Part shown: positions 55,622 to 63,800 of the stretch, in pieces
How the letters are laid out: each line of letters opens with the position of its first letter
How positions within the stretch are numbered: position 1 is the first letter of the stretch
Assembly (NCBI GenBank): GCA_050186825.1
Contig: JBFWYD010000018.1
Coordinates: forward strand, 81,179-145,178
DNA from: NORP233 sp050186825
GTDB taxonomy: Bacteria; Planctomycetota; J058
Direction: 5' to 3'
Length of the DNA stretch: 64,000 nt
Notes under the pieces: model-generated
What the model was told of the DNA's origin: nothing
Databases searched by the model: none
Seen by the model: only the letters and a program-made list of their open reading frames with translations
Position numbers and translations under genes: made by a program

Positions 55622-56698
55622 GTGTCCAACCCGATCCGGATCGCGGTCGATGCCATGGGCGGCGACCGCGCCCCCCAGGCGATCGTCGAGGGAGCCCTCG
55701 CCGCTGCGGAGAGCTACGGCGACGTCGAGTTGCACTTGGTTGGCCAGCCCGAGGCCATGCAGCCCTTCTTGGGCGGCGGCGCCCGCGAGCGCGTCGTGAT
55801 CGTCCCAGCCGCCGACGTGATCGGGATGGAGGAGCACCCCGCCAAGGCGCTCCGCCGGAAGCCCGACGCCTCGATCGCGGTCTGCGGGCGGCTCCTGCGC
55901 GAGGGCACGGTCAGCGCGATCGTGAGCGCCGGCAACACCGGCTCCGTGGTGGCCGCCTCGCTGTTCGCCGCGCGCCTGCTGCCGGGCGTGCACCGCCCTG
56001 GGATCGCGGTCTCCTTCCCCTGCCGCGGCGGCGGGACCTCGGTGCTCTGCGACGTGGGTGCCAACATCAACATGAAGCCCGTCCACTACCTGCAGTACGC
56101 CGTGATGGCCGCGGCCTACTGCAAGGACGTGCTCGGCGTCGCGCGCCCGCGGGTCGGGATGCTGAACATCGGCACCGAGGAGAGCAAGGGCGGCACGGAG
56201 CTGCGCGCCGTGCGCGAGCTGCTGAGCGCGGCCGCGGCCGAGGGCGCGATCGACTTCGTCGGCGCGGTCGAGGGCAACCACATCTTCGAGGGCGAGGCGG
56301 ACGTCGTGGTGTGCGACGGCTTCGCGGGCAACACGATCCTCAAGGCCGCCGAGGGCGCGGGCCGGATCGTGTTCGAGCAGCTCGCCGCCTACGTCAAGGA
56401 GGCGCTCGCGGGCGCCGGCGGCGGGGACGCGCTCCCGCCCGGGATGAGCGGCGCGATCGAGGACGCGATCAAGAAGCTCAAGGCCTTCACCGACTACAGC
56501 ACCTACGGCGGCGCCCCGCTGCTCGGGATCGACGGCTGCGCGATCATCGCCCACGGGCGCTCCAACGCCCGCGCGGTCAAGCACGCGATCCAGGTCGCGC
56601 GCGACTTCGCGCGCAGCGGTGTCAACGCGCACATCGCGCAGGCCCTCGACCAGCTGGGCGCCAAGGGCGTGGGCGCGAAGGGCGTGGCGTCGTCATGA
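55622..56698 (+). CDS. plsX: Phosphate acyltransferase
   Basis: Converts acyl-ACP to acyl-phosphate for phospholipid synthesis, membrane-associated; 358 aa. Starts NPIRIAVDAMGGDRAPQAIV (family N-terminus), with SAIVSAGNTGSVVAAS, LCDVGANINMKPVHYLQYAV, FVGAVEGNHIFEGEADVVVCDGF and GAPLLGIDGCAIIAHGRSNA. GTG 55622 chosen because the fold begins there; the upstream frame extension is Pro/Ala-rich and unlike PlsX. Overlaps fabH by 4 bp. Confidence 0.95.
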   Translation: MSNPIRIAVDAMGGDRAPQAIVEGALAAAESYGDVELHLVGQPEAMQPFLGGGARERVVIVPAADVIGMEEHPAKALRRKPDASIAVCGRLLREGTVSAIVSAGNTGSVVAASLFAARLLPGVHRPGIAVSFPCRGGGTSVLCDVGANINMKPVHYLQYAVMAAAYCKDVLGVARPRVGMLNIGTEESKGGTELRAVRELLSAAAAEGAIDFVGAVEGNHIFEGEADVVVCDGFAGNTILKAAEGAGRIVFEQLAAYVKEALAGAGGGDALPPGMSGAIEDAIKKLKAFTDYSTYGGAPLLGIDGCAIIAHGRSNARAVKHAIQVARDFARSGVNAHIAQALDQLGAKGVGAKGVASS

Positions 56699-57681
56699 AC
56701 AAGAGCGGCGTCCGCATCATCGGCACCGGCTCCTACCTGCCCGAGCGCGTGGTCAAGAACGACGAGCTGGCCGCCAAGCTCGACACGAGCGACGAGTGGA
56801 TCCGCAGCCGCACCGGGATCGCGGAGCGGCGCTTCGCGAGCGACGACCAGGCCACCAGCGACCTGGCCGCGCCCGCGGCGCGGGCCGCCCTCGAGGCGGC
56901 GGGGCTCGGCCCCGACGACGTGGACCTCCTGCTGTGCGCCACCATGACCCCGGACATGCCTATGCCGTCGCTGGCCGGCCTGCTCCAGCGGGAGCTGGGG
57001 CTGAGCCGCGCAGGGGGCTACGACATCAACTCGGCCTGCTCGGGCTTCGTGCACGCCCTGACCGCCGGCGCCAACTACGTCCGCTGCGGCGCCGCTCAGA
57101 ACGTGGTGGTCGTGGGCGCCGAGAAGATGACCTCGATCACCAACCCCGAGGACCGCTCCACCGCGGTGATCTTCGGGGACGGCGCGGGGGCGGCCGTGCT
57201 CCAGGCCTGTCCGGCGGCCGAGGGCGACCTGCTCAGCTGCCGCTTCGGCCTGAAGGGCGACGACGAGGTCCTGGTCCTGCGCGGGGGCGGCTCGCGCCGG
57301 CCCCCCTCGGCCGAGAGCCTGGCCGACGGCTCGCACTGGATCCACATGGAGGGGCGGGCGACCTTCCGCTTCGCGGTCAAGACCTTCGTGACGCTGATCG
57401 AGGAGACCTGCGCTGACGCCGGCCTGACGCCGGGGGACTTGAAGCTGATCGTCCCCCACCAGGTGAACATGCGCATCATCGAGGCCGCCTGCGAGCGGGC
57501 CAAGGTGCGCCCCGACGACTGCGTCCTGAACATCGAGCGCGTGGGCAACACCTCCGCCGCCAGCGTCGCCATCGTCCTCGACGAGGCGGTCCGGACGGGG
57601 CGGATGGCGCGCGGCGACCTGATCCTCCTGGTCGCCTTCGGCGGCGGGCTGAGCTGGAGCTCGGCCCTGCTGCGCTGGTAG
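56695..57681 (+). CDS. fabH: Beta-ketoacyl-ACP synthase III
   Basis: Starts fatty-acid synthesis by condensing acetyl-CoA with malonyl-ACP; 328 aa. Catalytic triad Cys115 (INSACSGF), His255 (PHQVNMRI) and Asn285 (GNTSAAS) is intact. N-terminal GTGSYLPERVVKN and DEWIRSRTGIAERRF are the family signature. The 3' end (including the stop) is part of a perfect 17-bp tandem duplication. Confidence 0.97.
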   Translation: MNKSGVRIIGTGSYLPERVVKNDELAAKLDTSDEWIRSRTGIAERRFASDDQATSDLAAPAARAALEAAGLGPDDVDLLLCATMTPDMPMPSLAGLLQRELGLSRAGGYDINSACSGFVHALTAGANYVRCGAAQNVVVVGAEKMTSITNPEDRSTAVIFGDGAGAAVLQACPAAEGDLLSCRFGLKGDDEVLVLRGGGSRRPPSAESLADGSHWIHMEGRATFRFAVKTFVTLIEETCADAGLTPGDLKLIVPHQVNMRIIEAACERAKVRPDDCVLNIERVGNTSAASVAIVLDEAVRTGRMARGDLILLVAFGGGLSWSSALLRW

Positions 57682-57705
57682 CCCTGGAGCGCTGGTAGCC
57701 CTGGA
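57672..57705. repeat. Perfect 17-bp tandem duplication covering the fabH stop
   Basis: GCGCTGGTAGCCCTGGA occurs twice in a row (57672-57688 and 57689-57705). The first copy holds the fabH stop; the second lies in the fabH-fabD gap. Confidence 0.95.
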
Positions 57706-57712
57706 GCACCCC

Positions 57713-58654
57713 ATGAGCAAGATCGCCTTCTTCTTCGCCGGCCAGGGCGCCCAGACCGTGGGCATGGGCAAGGACCTCTACGAGGCCTACCCCGCCGCGC
57801 GCGCGCTCTACGACCGGGCGAACGCCGCGGTCGACTTCGACCTGATCCGCGTCTCCTTCGAGGGGCCGGAGGAGGAGCTGCGCCGGACCGACGTCAGCCA
57901 GCCGGCGATCGTGGTCCACTCGCTGGCCGCCCTGACCGCGCTCGAGGCCGAGCTGGGCGGCAAGCTGCCCGAGGTCGCCTGCGCGGCCGGGCTCTCGCTC
58001 GGGGAGTACTCCGCCCTGGCCTTCGCGGGCGCGTTCTCGCTCGAGGACACCCTGCGCCTGGTGATCCAGCGCGGCCGGCACATGCAGGCCTGCTGCGACG
58101 CCCAGCCCTCCGGCATGGTCAGCCTGCTGGGGATCGATGTGGACGCCCTCGGCCCGGCGCTGGGGGACGGGGTCGGCGTGGCCAACGACAACGCCCCCGG
58201 GCAGGTCGTGCTCTCGGGGCCGTACGAGGCGCTCCAGGCCGCCGCGCGCAAGGCCGAGGAGCTGGGCGCCCGCAAGGCCGTGCCGCTCAACGTGGCCGGC
58301 GCCTACCACAGCCAGCTGATGGCCAGCGCGGGGGAGGCCCTGCGCGCCGACCTGGCGGCCGCGGCCTGCCAGGCCCTGCGCGTGCCCGTGATCAGCAACG
58401 TGACGGCCGCCGCCCACGGCGCGGACCCGGAGCGCCTGCGGGAGCTCCTGGTCCAGCAGGTGAGCGCCACCGTGCGCTGGCGCGAGTCCATGGCAGCGGT
58501 GGCCGCCCTGGGCGTCGAGCCGTGCTTCGAGTTCGGCCCCGGCGGCGTGCTGAAGGGGCTGGCCAAGCGCAACGACCGCAAGCTCAAGTGCCTGAGCGTG
58601 GCGGGCGTCGAGGACGTCAAGGCCGCCGCGGCCGCGCTGGGAGCGCCCGCGTAG
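57713..58654 (+). CDS. fabD: Malonyl-CoA:ACP transacylase
   Basis: Loads malonate on ACP; 313 aa. FFFAGQGAQTVGMGKDLYE at the N-terminus, nucleophile elbow GLSLGEYSAL with Ser95 (most relatives have GHSLGE), then QRGRHMQ with the carboxylate-binding Arg, and AYHSQLM with the catalytic His. C-terminal VRWRESM and FEFGPGGVLKGL are typical. ATG lies 31 bp after the fabH stop. Confidence 0.96.
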   Translation: MSKIAFFFAGQGAQTVGMGKDLYEAYPAARALYDRANAAVDFDLIRVSFEGPEEELRRTDVSQPAIVVHSLAALTALEAELGGKLPEVACAAGLSLGEYSALAFAGAFSLEDTLRLVIQRGRHMQACCDAQPSGMVSLLGIDVDALGPALGDGVGVANDNAPGQVVLSGPYEALQAAARKAEELGARKAVPLNVAGAYHSQLMASAGEALRADLAAAACQALRVPVISNVTAAAHGADPERLRELLVQQVSATVRWRESMAAVAALGVEPCFEFGPGGVLKGLAKRNDRKLKCLSVAGVEDVKAAAAALGAPA

Positions 58655-58706
58655 CCGAGATCCAACCGTGGGCTCGTCCTGGCCAGGAAACGCCATGACG
58701 GGGCCC

Positions 58707-58734
58707 TTTCGCTGGGTAGGAGAGCGGGTATAGT
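58707..58734 (+). promoter_or_regulatory. Candidate acpP promoter
   Basis: TTTCGC (58707-58712), a 16-bp spacer and TATAGT (58729-58734), upstream of acpP. The -35 side contains GGGGCCCTTTCGCTG (58700-58714), also found before the gene at 60617. Confidence 0.5.
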
Positions 58735-58782
58735 CTCCCGCCTTCACCCAGGACCTCACCCTTGAGACTCGAGGTAATGATC

Positions 58783-59022
58783 GTGGCTTCCGTTGCTGAC
58801 CGGGTCGTGGACATCGTGTGTGATCAGCTCGGTGTGCCTCGCGAGAAGGTGACGCCCGAGACGTCGTTCATAAACGACATGGGCGCGGACTCCCTCGACA
58901 CCGTCGAGCTCGTGATGGAGCTCGAGGAGGAGTTCGACATCAACATCCCCGACGAGGACGCGGAGAAGATCCAGACCGTCGGCGAGGCGATCAAGTACAT
59001 CGAGGAGCACATGGGCTCCTGA
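58783..59022 (+). CDS. acpP: Acyl carrier protein
   Basis: Carries acyl chains on a 4'-phosphopantetheine attached to Ser37 of GADSLDT; 79 aa, standard length. Starts ASVADRVVDIVCDQLGV and ends AEKIQTVGEAIKYIEEHMG. The GTG at 58783 is chosen over the ATG at 58777 and a TTG at 58762: GAGGT lies 7 nt upstream and the length then matches other ACPs. Acidic overall. Confidence 0.95.
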   Translation: MASVADRVVDIVCDQLGVPREKVTPETSFINDMGADSLDTVELVMELEEEFDINIPDEDAEKIQTVGEAIKYIEEHMGS

Positions 59023-59241
59023 GCCCCGCGGCCGGCGGGGACCCGGGCCGCTGGGTCTGGTCCAAGCCGGCCAGGGCTCGCTGACCGGGCTCGCTGACCG
59101 GGCGCGCTGGCCAGCTCTCCGCTGGCGAGCGCGCTGGGAACGCGGCCCCGGCCGCATCCGCCGGACCCAGGTCGCGTCGGTCGCGGCCCTGAGCGGGTCT
59201 CCGATCCAGTCGGTAGCCCACCACCAGGAGAGCACACCGCT

Positions 59242-60477
59242 ATGCGTCGCGTCGTGATCACGGGCATGGGTGCCGTCAGCCCCTTCGGCCTCGGCGTCCC
59301 GGCACTCTGGGAGGGCGTGAAGGCTGGGAAGAGCGCGATCGGTCCGATCACGCTGTTCGACACGGCGGACTTCCCCGTCCACTTCGGCGGCGAGGTGCGC
59401 GGCTTCGACCCCAACGCGCACTTCGATCGCAAGGAGGTCCGGCACCTCGACCGGGTCACGCAGTTCGCCCTGCTCTGCGCCGACGAGGCGCGCGCGGACG
59501 CGGGGCTCGACCTCGACAGCGTGGACCGGACCCGAGTGGGCGCGATCGTCGGCTCGGGTATCGGCGGGCTCGACACCACCGAGCAGCAGGTCCTGACCCT
59601 GCATCAGCGCGGGGTGCGTAAGGTCTCGCCGCACCTGGTGCCGATGATGATGATCAACGCGCCGAGCGGCCAGGTCGCGATCCGCCTGGGCCTGCGCGGA
59701 CCGAACTTCTGCGTCGCGTCGGCCTGCGCGTCGGCCAACCACGCGCTCGGCCTCTCGATGCACATGATCCGCCACGGCGTGGCCGACGTGCTCTTCGCCG
59801 GGGCGGCCGAGGCCGCTCTGACCCCGGTCGGGCTGGCCGGCTTCTGCCAGGCCCGCGCCCTCTCGCGCCGCAACGAGGAGCCCCAGAAGGCCAGCCGGCC
59901 CTTCGACAAGGACCGCGACGGCTTCGTGTTCGGCGAGGGCGGCGCGCTCCTGGTCCTCGAGGAGCGCGAGCACGCCCTGCGCCGCGGCGCCCGGATCTAC
60001 GCCGAGTTCTCCGGCTTCGGCAACACCGACGACGCCTTCCACATCACCGCCCCCCACGAGGAGGGCGAGGGCGCCGCCCGGGCCATGGAGGAGGCGCTGC
60101 GGGATGCCGGGCTGAAGCCCACCGAGGTGCAGTACATCAACGCCCACGGGACGAGCACCGCGCTCAACGACAAGCTCGAGACCATGGCGATCAAGCGCGT
60201 GTTCGGCGAGCACGCGGGCAAGCTCGCGATCAGCTCCACCAAGTCCATGGTCGGCCACCTGCTCGGGGCCTCGGGCGCGGTCGAGGGCGTGGTCCTGGCC
60301 AAGGCGATCCAGGAGGGCCTGGCGCCCCCCACGATCAACCTGGACAACCCCGACCCCGAGTGCGACCTGGACTACGTGCCCCACGAGGCGCGCGTGCTGA
60401 CGATCGAGGCCGCGATCAGCAACACCTTCGGCTTCGGCGGGCACAACGCCTGCCTGCTGTTCAAGAAGGCCGACTAG
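59242..60477 (+). CDS. fabF: Beta-ketoacyl-ACP synthase II
   Basis: Elongating condensing enzyme; 411 aa. Catalytic Cys162 (VASACASANHA), His302 (NAHGTSTALND) and His339 (SMVGHLLGASG) are present, as are the RRVVITGMGAVSPFG start and the NTFGFGGHNACLLF end. The 219-bp gap before it has short direct repeats (CTCGCTGACCGGG twice near 59078-59104) but no gene. CAGGAGAG precedes the ATG. Confidence 0.97.
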   Translation: MRRVVITGMGAVSPFGLGVPALWEGVKAGKSAIGPITLFDTADFPVHFGGEVRGFDPNAHFDRKEVRHLDRVTQFALLCADEARADAGLDLDSVDRTRVGAIVGSGIGGLDTTEQQVLTLHQRGVRKVSPHLVPMMMINAPSGQVAIRLGLRGPNFCVASACASANHALGLSMHMIRHGVADVLFAGAAEAALTPVGLAGFCQARALSRRNEEPQKASRPFDKDRDGFVFGEGGALLVLEEREHALRRGARIYAEFSGFGNTDDAFHITAPHEEGEGAARAMEEALRDAGLKPTEVQYINAHGTSTALNDKLETMAIKRVFGEHAGKLAISSTKSMVGHLLGASGAVEGVVLAKAIQEGLAPPTINLDNPDPECDLDYVPHEARVLTIEAAISNTFGFGGHNACLLFKKAD

Positions 60478-60519
60478 GCTCTCCGGGATCGGGTCCCAGG
60501 ATCGGGGCCCCGGGGGCCC

Positions 60520-60548
60520 TTTCGCTGCGCCCCTTCGTCGCCTAAAAC
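60520..60548 (+). promoter_or_regulatory. Candidate promoter after fabF
   Basis: TTTCGC (60520-60525), a 17-bp spacer and TAAAAC (60543-60548), ahead of the small gene at 60617. Shares GGGGCCCTTTCGCTG (60513-60527) with the acpP promoter region. Confidence 0.35.
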
Positions 60549-60616
60549 GTTGCGGGATCTGACGGAGCGGCGGGCGCGCGTGCGCCTGGCGGCCTCGCCG
60601 GGGCGGAAGGGCTGAC

Positions 60617-60883
60617 GTGGGTCTGCTGCCGACGGTCACGCAAGAGACGGGTTACGCCGTCTGCCGCGAGCTCGAGCGCTCGGAGTACAACGACTACGTG
60701 ATCAAGCTGCTCGAGCGCGTGGAGGACGAGAACCCCTGCGTGGCGGAGTTCGTGAGCAGGCTCGCGATTCAGCACGACGACCCCGTGGGGATCTCGACCG
60801 CCGCGATGCTCGTCTATCGGTTGTTGGAGTCTCAAGCAGAGGCCGACAACTTGCGACGGCAGCTCGGCGCCGGTACAGAGTAG
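60617..60883 (+). CDS. Small hypothetical protein
   Basis: An 88-aa acidic helical protein with no signal peptide or known domain. Visible segments: VCRELERSEYNDYVIKLLER, ISTAAMLVYRLLESQAEADN. Codon use fits the genome, with a regular start (GTG, no strong SD), and the FHA gene follows 63 bp later, so co-transcription is possible. Homology unknown. Confidence 0.6.
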   Translation: MGLLPTVTQETGYAVCRELERSEYNDYVIKLLERVEDENPCVAEFVSRLAIQHDDPVGISTAAMLVYRLLESQAEADNLRRQLGAGTE

Positions 60884-60946
60884 GTTTCACGCGCGCGGGC
60901 TCGGCCCGCGCCGAGTCTCAGGCACGACCTGGGAGGAGCCCAGCGA

Positions 60947-61669
60947 GTGACGGTCAAGCTGACGCTGACGCTCTCCGGCCGCACGCTGGAGCGCTTCGAT
61001 TTCCCCGACGACCAGGAGCAGATCCGGATCGGCCGCAGCGAGGACTGCGAGATCACGATCGACAACCTGGGCGTCTCGCGCTACCACGCGGAGCTGCTCC
61101 GCCGCGAGGGCTTCTACGTGCTGCGCGATCTGCGCAGCAACAACGGCACCTTCGTCAACGGGCGCCGGGTCGACACCCACAACCTGAACGCCGGCGACGA
61201 GATCTCGATCGGCAAGTTCACGATCAGCTACGGCGGCATGGGGGACGGCGCGGCGGCGCCCGTCGAGGCCGTCCCCGAGAAGCAGCCCGACGACTTCGGC
61301 GGCATGACCATGCAGATGGATCAGGCCGCCTTGGCGCAGCTCCAGCGCGAGAAGGCCTCGCGCGTGCGCGGCTACCTGGTCGTCGAGGACAAGGCCGGCA
61401 AGCGGAACGTGTTCCTCGAGAAGTCGGTGTTCACCTTCGGCAAGAGCGAGAAGTGCGACGTGCAGCTCTCGGGATGGTTCTGCCCGCGGCTGGTGGCGCT
61501 GATCTTCCGAGACGAGTCCGGCTTCCGCCTCCTGAACGTGAGCCCCAAGGGCGACGGCGTGAAGGTCAACGGCAAGCCCATCGACGACGACGTGCGCCTC
61601 GGCGACAACGATGAGCTGGAGATCCGCGACCTGAAGATGCACTTCATGCGCGGGACTCCCGTCACCTGA
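60947..61669 (+). CDS. Double FHA-domain protein
   Basis: A 240-aa protein with two forkhead-associated domains. The first (about 22-100) has the full phosphothreonine-binding set: RIGRSEDCEI, SRYHAEL, SNNGTFVNGRRV. The second (about 140-235) keeps FGKSEKCDV and VKVNGKPI but has PRLVALIF where SxxH is expected, so it may not bind phosphate. Probably reads marks set by Ser/Thr kinases such as those at 25060 and 33173. GTG start, GGGAGGAG 10 nt upstream. Confidence 0.9.
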   Translation: MTVKLTLTLSGRTLERFDFPDDQEQIRIGRSEDCEITIDNLGVSRYHAELLRREGFYVLRDLRSNNGTFVNGRRVDTHNLNAGDEISIGKFTISYGGMGDGAAAPVEAVPEKQPDDFGGMTMQMDQAALAQLQREKASRVRGYLVVEDKAGKRNVFLEKSVFTFGKSEKCDVQLSGWFCPRLVALIFRDESGFRLLNVSPKGDGVKVNGKPIDDDVRLGDNDELEIRDLKMHFMRGTPVT

Positions 61670-61884
61670 GCCAACCTCTCGCCCGATCCAGGGCGGGGAT
61701 TCGAGCCTGAGCCCGAGCCCGTGCCCGTCCTTGCCCTGCTTCGCGAAGGTCGAGCCGCGGGGGGCAGCGCCGCCCGCGCGCGGGCCTCGCGTCCGGCAGG
61801 CGTCCGTCCGTGGAGCGCGTCGCACGTGCGACGAACTACCGATGCGGCTGGCGTTGTGAGCCCCAGCCCCCTGGCCCGCGCCAC

Positions 61885-62559
61885 GTGATCTTCGGCCCCC
61901 TGCTCCTTGCGCTCGCGGCGGTCCTGGCCGCGCTGGGTCCGGTCTACGCCCCGGTCATCGGCCCCGCGGCCTGGGTGTTCCTCTGGCCCGCGGCCGCCCT
62001 GGGCTACGGTGGCCTGGCCTACGTGCTCGACCGACCCGCCTGGCTGGGCAAGGACCTCGAGACGGGCGCGATCTCACCCCTGCGGCTGGCGCTGCTCCTG
62101 CACTTCTTCGCGCCCACCTGGCTGGCGCTCCAGCTCAAGCGCCTGGGGCCCGAGCCAGCCATGCACGAGGTCGCGCCCGGGCTCTGGCTCTCGCGCCGCC
62201 CGGTGCGCAGCGAGCTCCCACCCGACACGGCGCTGATCGTGGACCTGACGGCCGAGCTCCCGGTCCACCGGTCCCTGCGCGACCTGCCCCGCTGCGCCGT
62301 GCCCACTCTGGACGCCACCCCCCCCGACCCCGAGCTCGTGCGCGCCGCGCTGGCGCGGATCGAGGCGACCACCGGGCCGGTGGTGATCCACTGCGCGGCC
62401 GGGCACGGCCGCTCGGCCACGGTCGCGGCGCTGGTGCTCCTGCGCCGCGGCCTGGCGAGCGACGCCGCCGACGCCGAGGCCAAGCTGCGCGCGGTGCGCC
62501 CTGGGGTGAAGCTCAAGGCGGCCCAGCGGCGGTTGGTGGAGGCGCTCAGCCAGGGCTGA
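61885..62559 (+). CDS. Membrane-anchored Cys-based (dual-specificity) phosphatase
   Basis: A 224-aa protein. Two membrane helices lie at about 3-25 and 27-48, a third hydrophobic stretch at 66-85, and the catalytic domain at about 90-224, with HCAAGHGRS (Cys170, Arg176; the CX5R signature of tyrosine and dual-specificity phosphatases). The GTG at 61885 is preferred: an upstream GTG (61810) would translate through the TCGCACGTGCGA palindrome. Neighbours the FHA protein, so a phospho-signalling role is plausible. Convergent with cysteine desulfurase (23-bp gap). Confidence 0.8.
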   Translation: MIFGPLLLALAAVLAALGPVYAPVIGPAAWVFLWPAAALGYGGLAYVLDRPAWLGKDLETGAISPLRLALLLHFFAPTWLALQLKRLGPEPAMHEVAPGLWLSRRPVRSELPPDTALIVDLTAELPVHRSLRDLPRCAVPTLDATPPDPELVRAALARIEATTGPVVIHCAAGHGRSATVAALVLLRRGLASDAADAEAKLRAVRPGVKLKAAQRRLVEALSQG

Positions 62560-62582
62560 GCCGAGCGCGGAGGGGCTGAGGC

Positions 62583-63731
62583 TCAGCGCTGCTGGGCGAC
62601 GAGCGCGCCGAGCAGCTCCGCCGCGCGCGCGAGCTCCTCGGTGGTGGTCTCGGGCCCGAAGGAGAAGCGCAGCCGCCCGCGGGCGGCGGCCTCGTCGATC
62701 CCCATGGCCGCGAGCACGTGGCTCCTGGTGCGGGCGCCCGAGGCGCATGCGGAGCCGGTCGAGGCGGCCACGCCGCCCAAGTCCAGGCCGGCCAGGAGCG
62801 CCTCGCCGTCGCCGCCCGGAACGAGGACCAGGCTCGTCTGAGGGAGCCGGGGGGCCGCGGCAGCCAGCACGCGCAGGCCGGGGACCGCGGCCGCGAGGGC
62901 GGCCTCGAAGGCCTCGCGGCGGGCGAGCAGCTCGTCGGGCGCGGTGAGCTCCCCGCGCGCCACGAGCGCGCAGGCCGCCCCCAGGGCCACGATCGCGGGC
63001 ACGTCCTCGGTGCCGGCCCGCCGGCCGCGCTCCTGGCTGCCGCCGAGCAGCAGCGGGCGCGGCTCGGGCGCGCGGCCGCGGTGGACCAGCGCCGCGGCCC
63101 CGCGCGGGGCGCGCAGCTTGTGGCCCGAGACCACGAGGTAGTCCCAGGGGCCGGCCGCCCAATCCCAGGGGACGCGCCCGGCGGCCTGGGTGGCGTCCAC
63201 GAGCAGCGGGACCTCCACCGCGGCCGCCAGGGCGCCCGCCTCCGCCAGCGGCTGGAGGGTCCCCACCTCGTTCTGGGCCGCGAGGAGCGCGAGCAGGGCG
63301 GGCCGCGGCCCGCGCTGGAGCCGCTCGGCGAGGTCGTCCGTGCGCAGGCGCGCCGAGTCGTCGACCGCCACCCGCTCCCCGCGCAGCTGCCCCTCGGCCT
63401 CGAGCCGGTCCAGGGCCTCGAGCACGCTGGGGTGCTCCACCGCGCTCGCGAGCACCCGCGGCGCGGACCCCTCTGCCGTCCCGGTCCGGGCCACGCTCCA
63501 CAGCGCCTGGTTCAGGGCCTCGGTCCCCGACGACGTGAAGGTCACCTGCCCGGGCGCGACGCCGAACAGCGCCGCCACCTGCTCCCGTGCCTCCTCGAGC
63601 ATCGCCCGCGCCCGGCGCCCCTCCGCGTGCTGGGACGACGGATTCGCCCACCCCAGCTCCAGCCCGCGCCGATAGGCCTCGAGCACCCGCGGATCGGGCG
63701 GGTTGGTCGCGTTGTGGTCGAGGTAGATCAC
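62583..63731 (-). CDS. Cysteine desulfurase (NifS/IscS family)
   Basis: PLP enzyme that takes sulfur from cysteine for Fe-S clusters or thio-cofactors; 382 aa. N-terminal YLDHNATNPPDPRV, TSSGTEALNQAL, the His of EHPSVLE, VDATQAAGRVPWD, the PLP Lys in SGHKLRAPRG and the catalytic Cys in GSACASGA. GTG start with a TAGCCT box ending 8 nt upstream. No iscU or other Fe-S gene is nearby; it may supply the Fe-S enzymes of the cell in general. Confidence 0.94.
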   Translation of the reverse strand: MIYLDHNATNPPDPRVLEAYRRGLELGWANPSSQHAEGRRARAMLEEAREQVAALFGVAPGQVTFTSSGTEALNQALWSVARTGTAEGSAPRVLASAVEHPSVLEALDRLEAEGQLRGERVAVDDSARLRTDDLAERLQRGPRPALLALLAAQNEVGTLQPLAEAGALAAAVEVPLLVDATQAAGRVPWDWAAGPWDYLVVSGHKLRAPRGAAALVHRGRAPEPRPLLLGGSQERGRRAGTEDVPAIVALGAACALVARGELTAPDELLARREAFEAALAAAVPGLRVLAAAAPRLPQTSLVLVPGGDGEALLAGLDLGGVAASTGSACASGARTRSHVLAAMGIDEAAARGRLRFSFGPETTTEELARAAELLGALVAQQR

Positions 63732-63739
63732 GGCGCCTC

Positions 63740-63745
63740 AGGCTA
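63740..63745 (-). promoter_or_regulatory. Candidate -10 box of the cysteine desulfurase gene
   Basis: TAGCCT on the minus strand, 8 nt before the GTG at 63731. No clear -35. Confidence 0.3.
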
Positions 63746-63800
63746 GCCCGCCCCCGGTCGCCGCGCAGGTGATCGCGTGGTCCCGCCCAGGGCGACCGCC

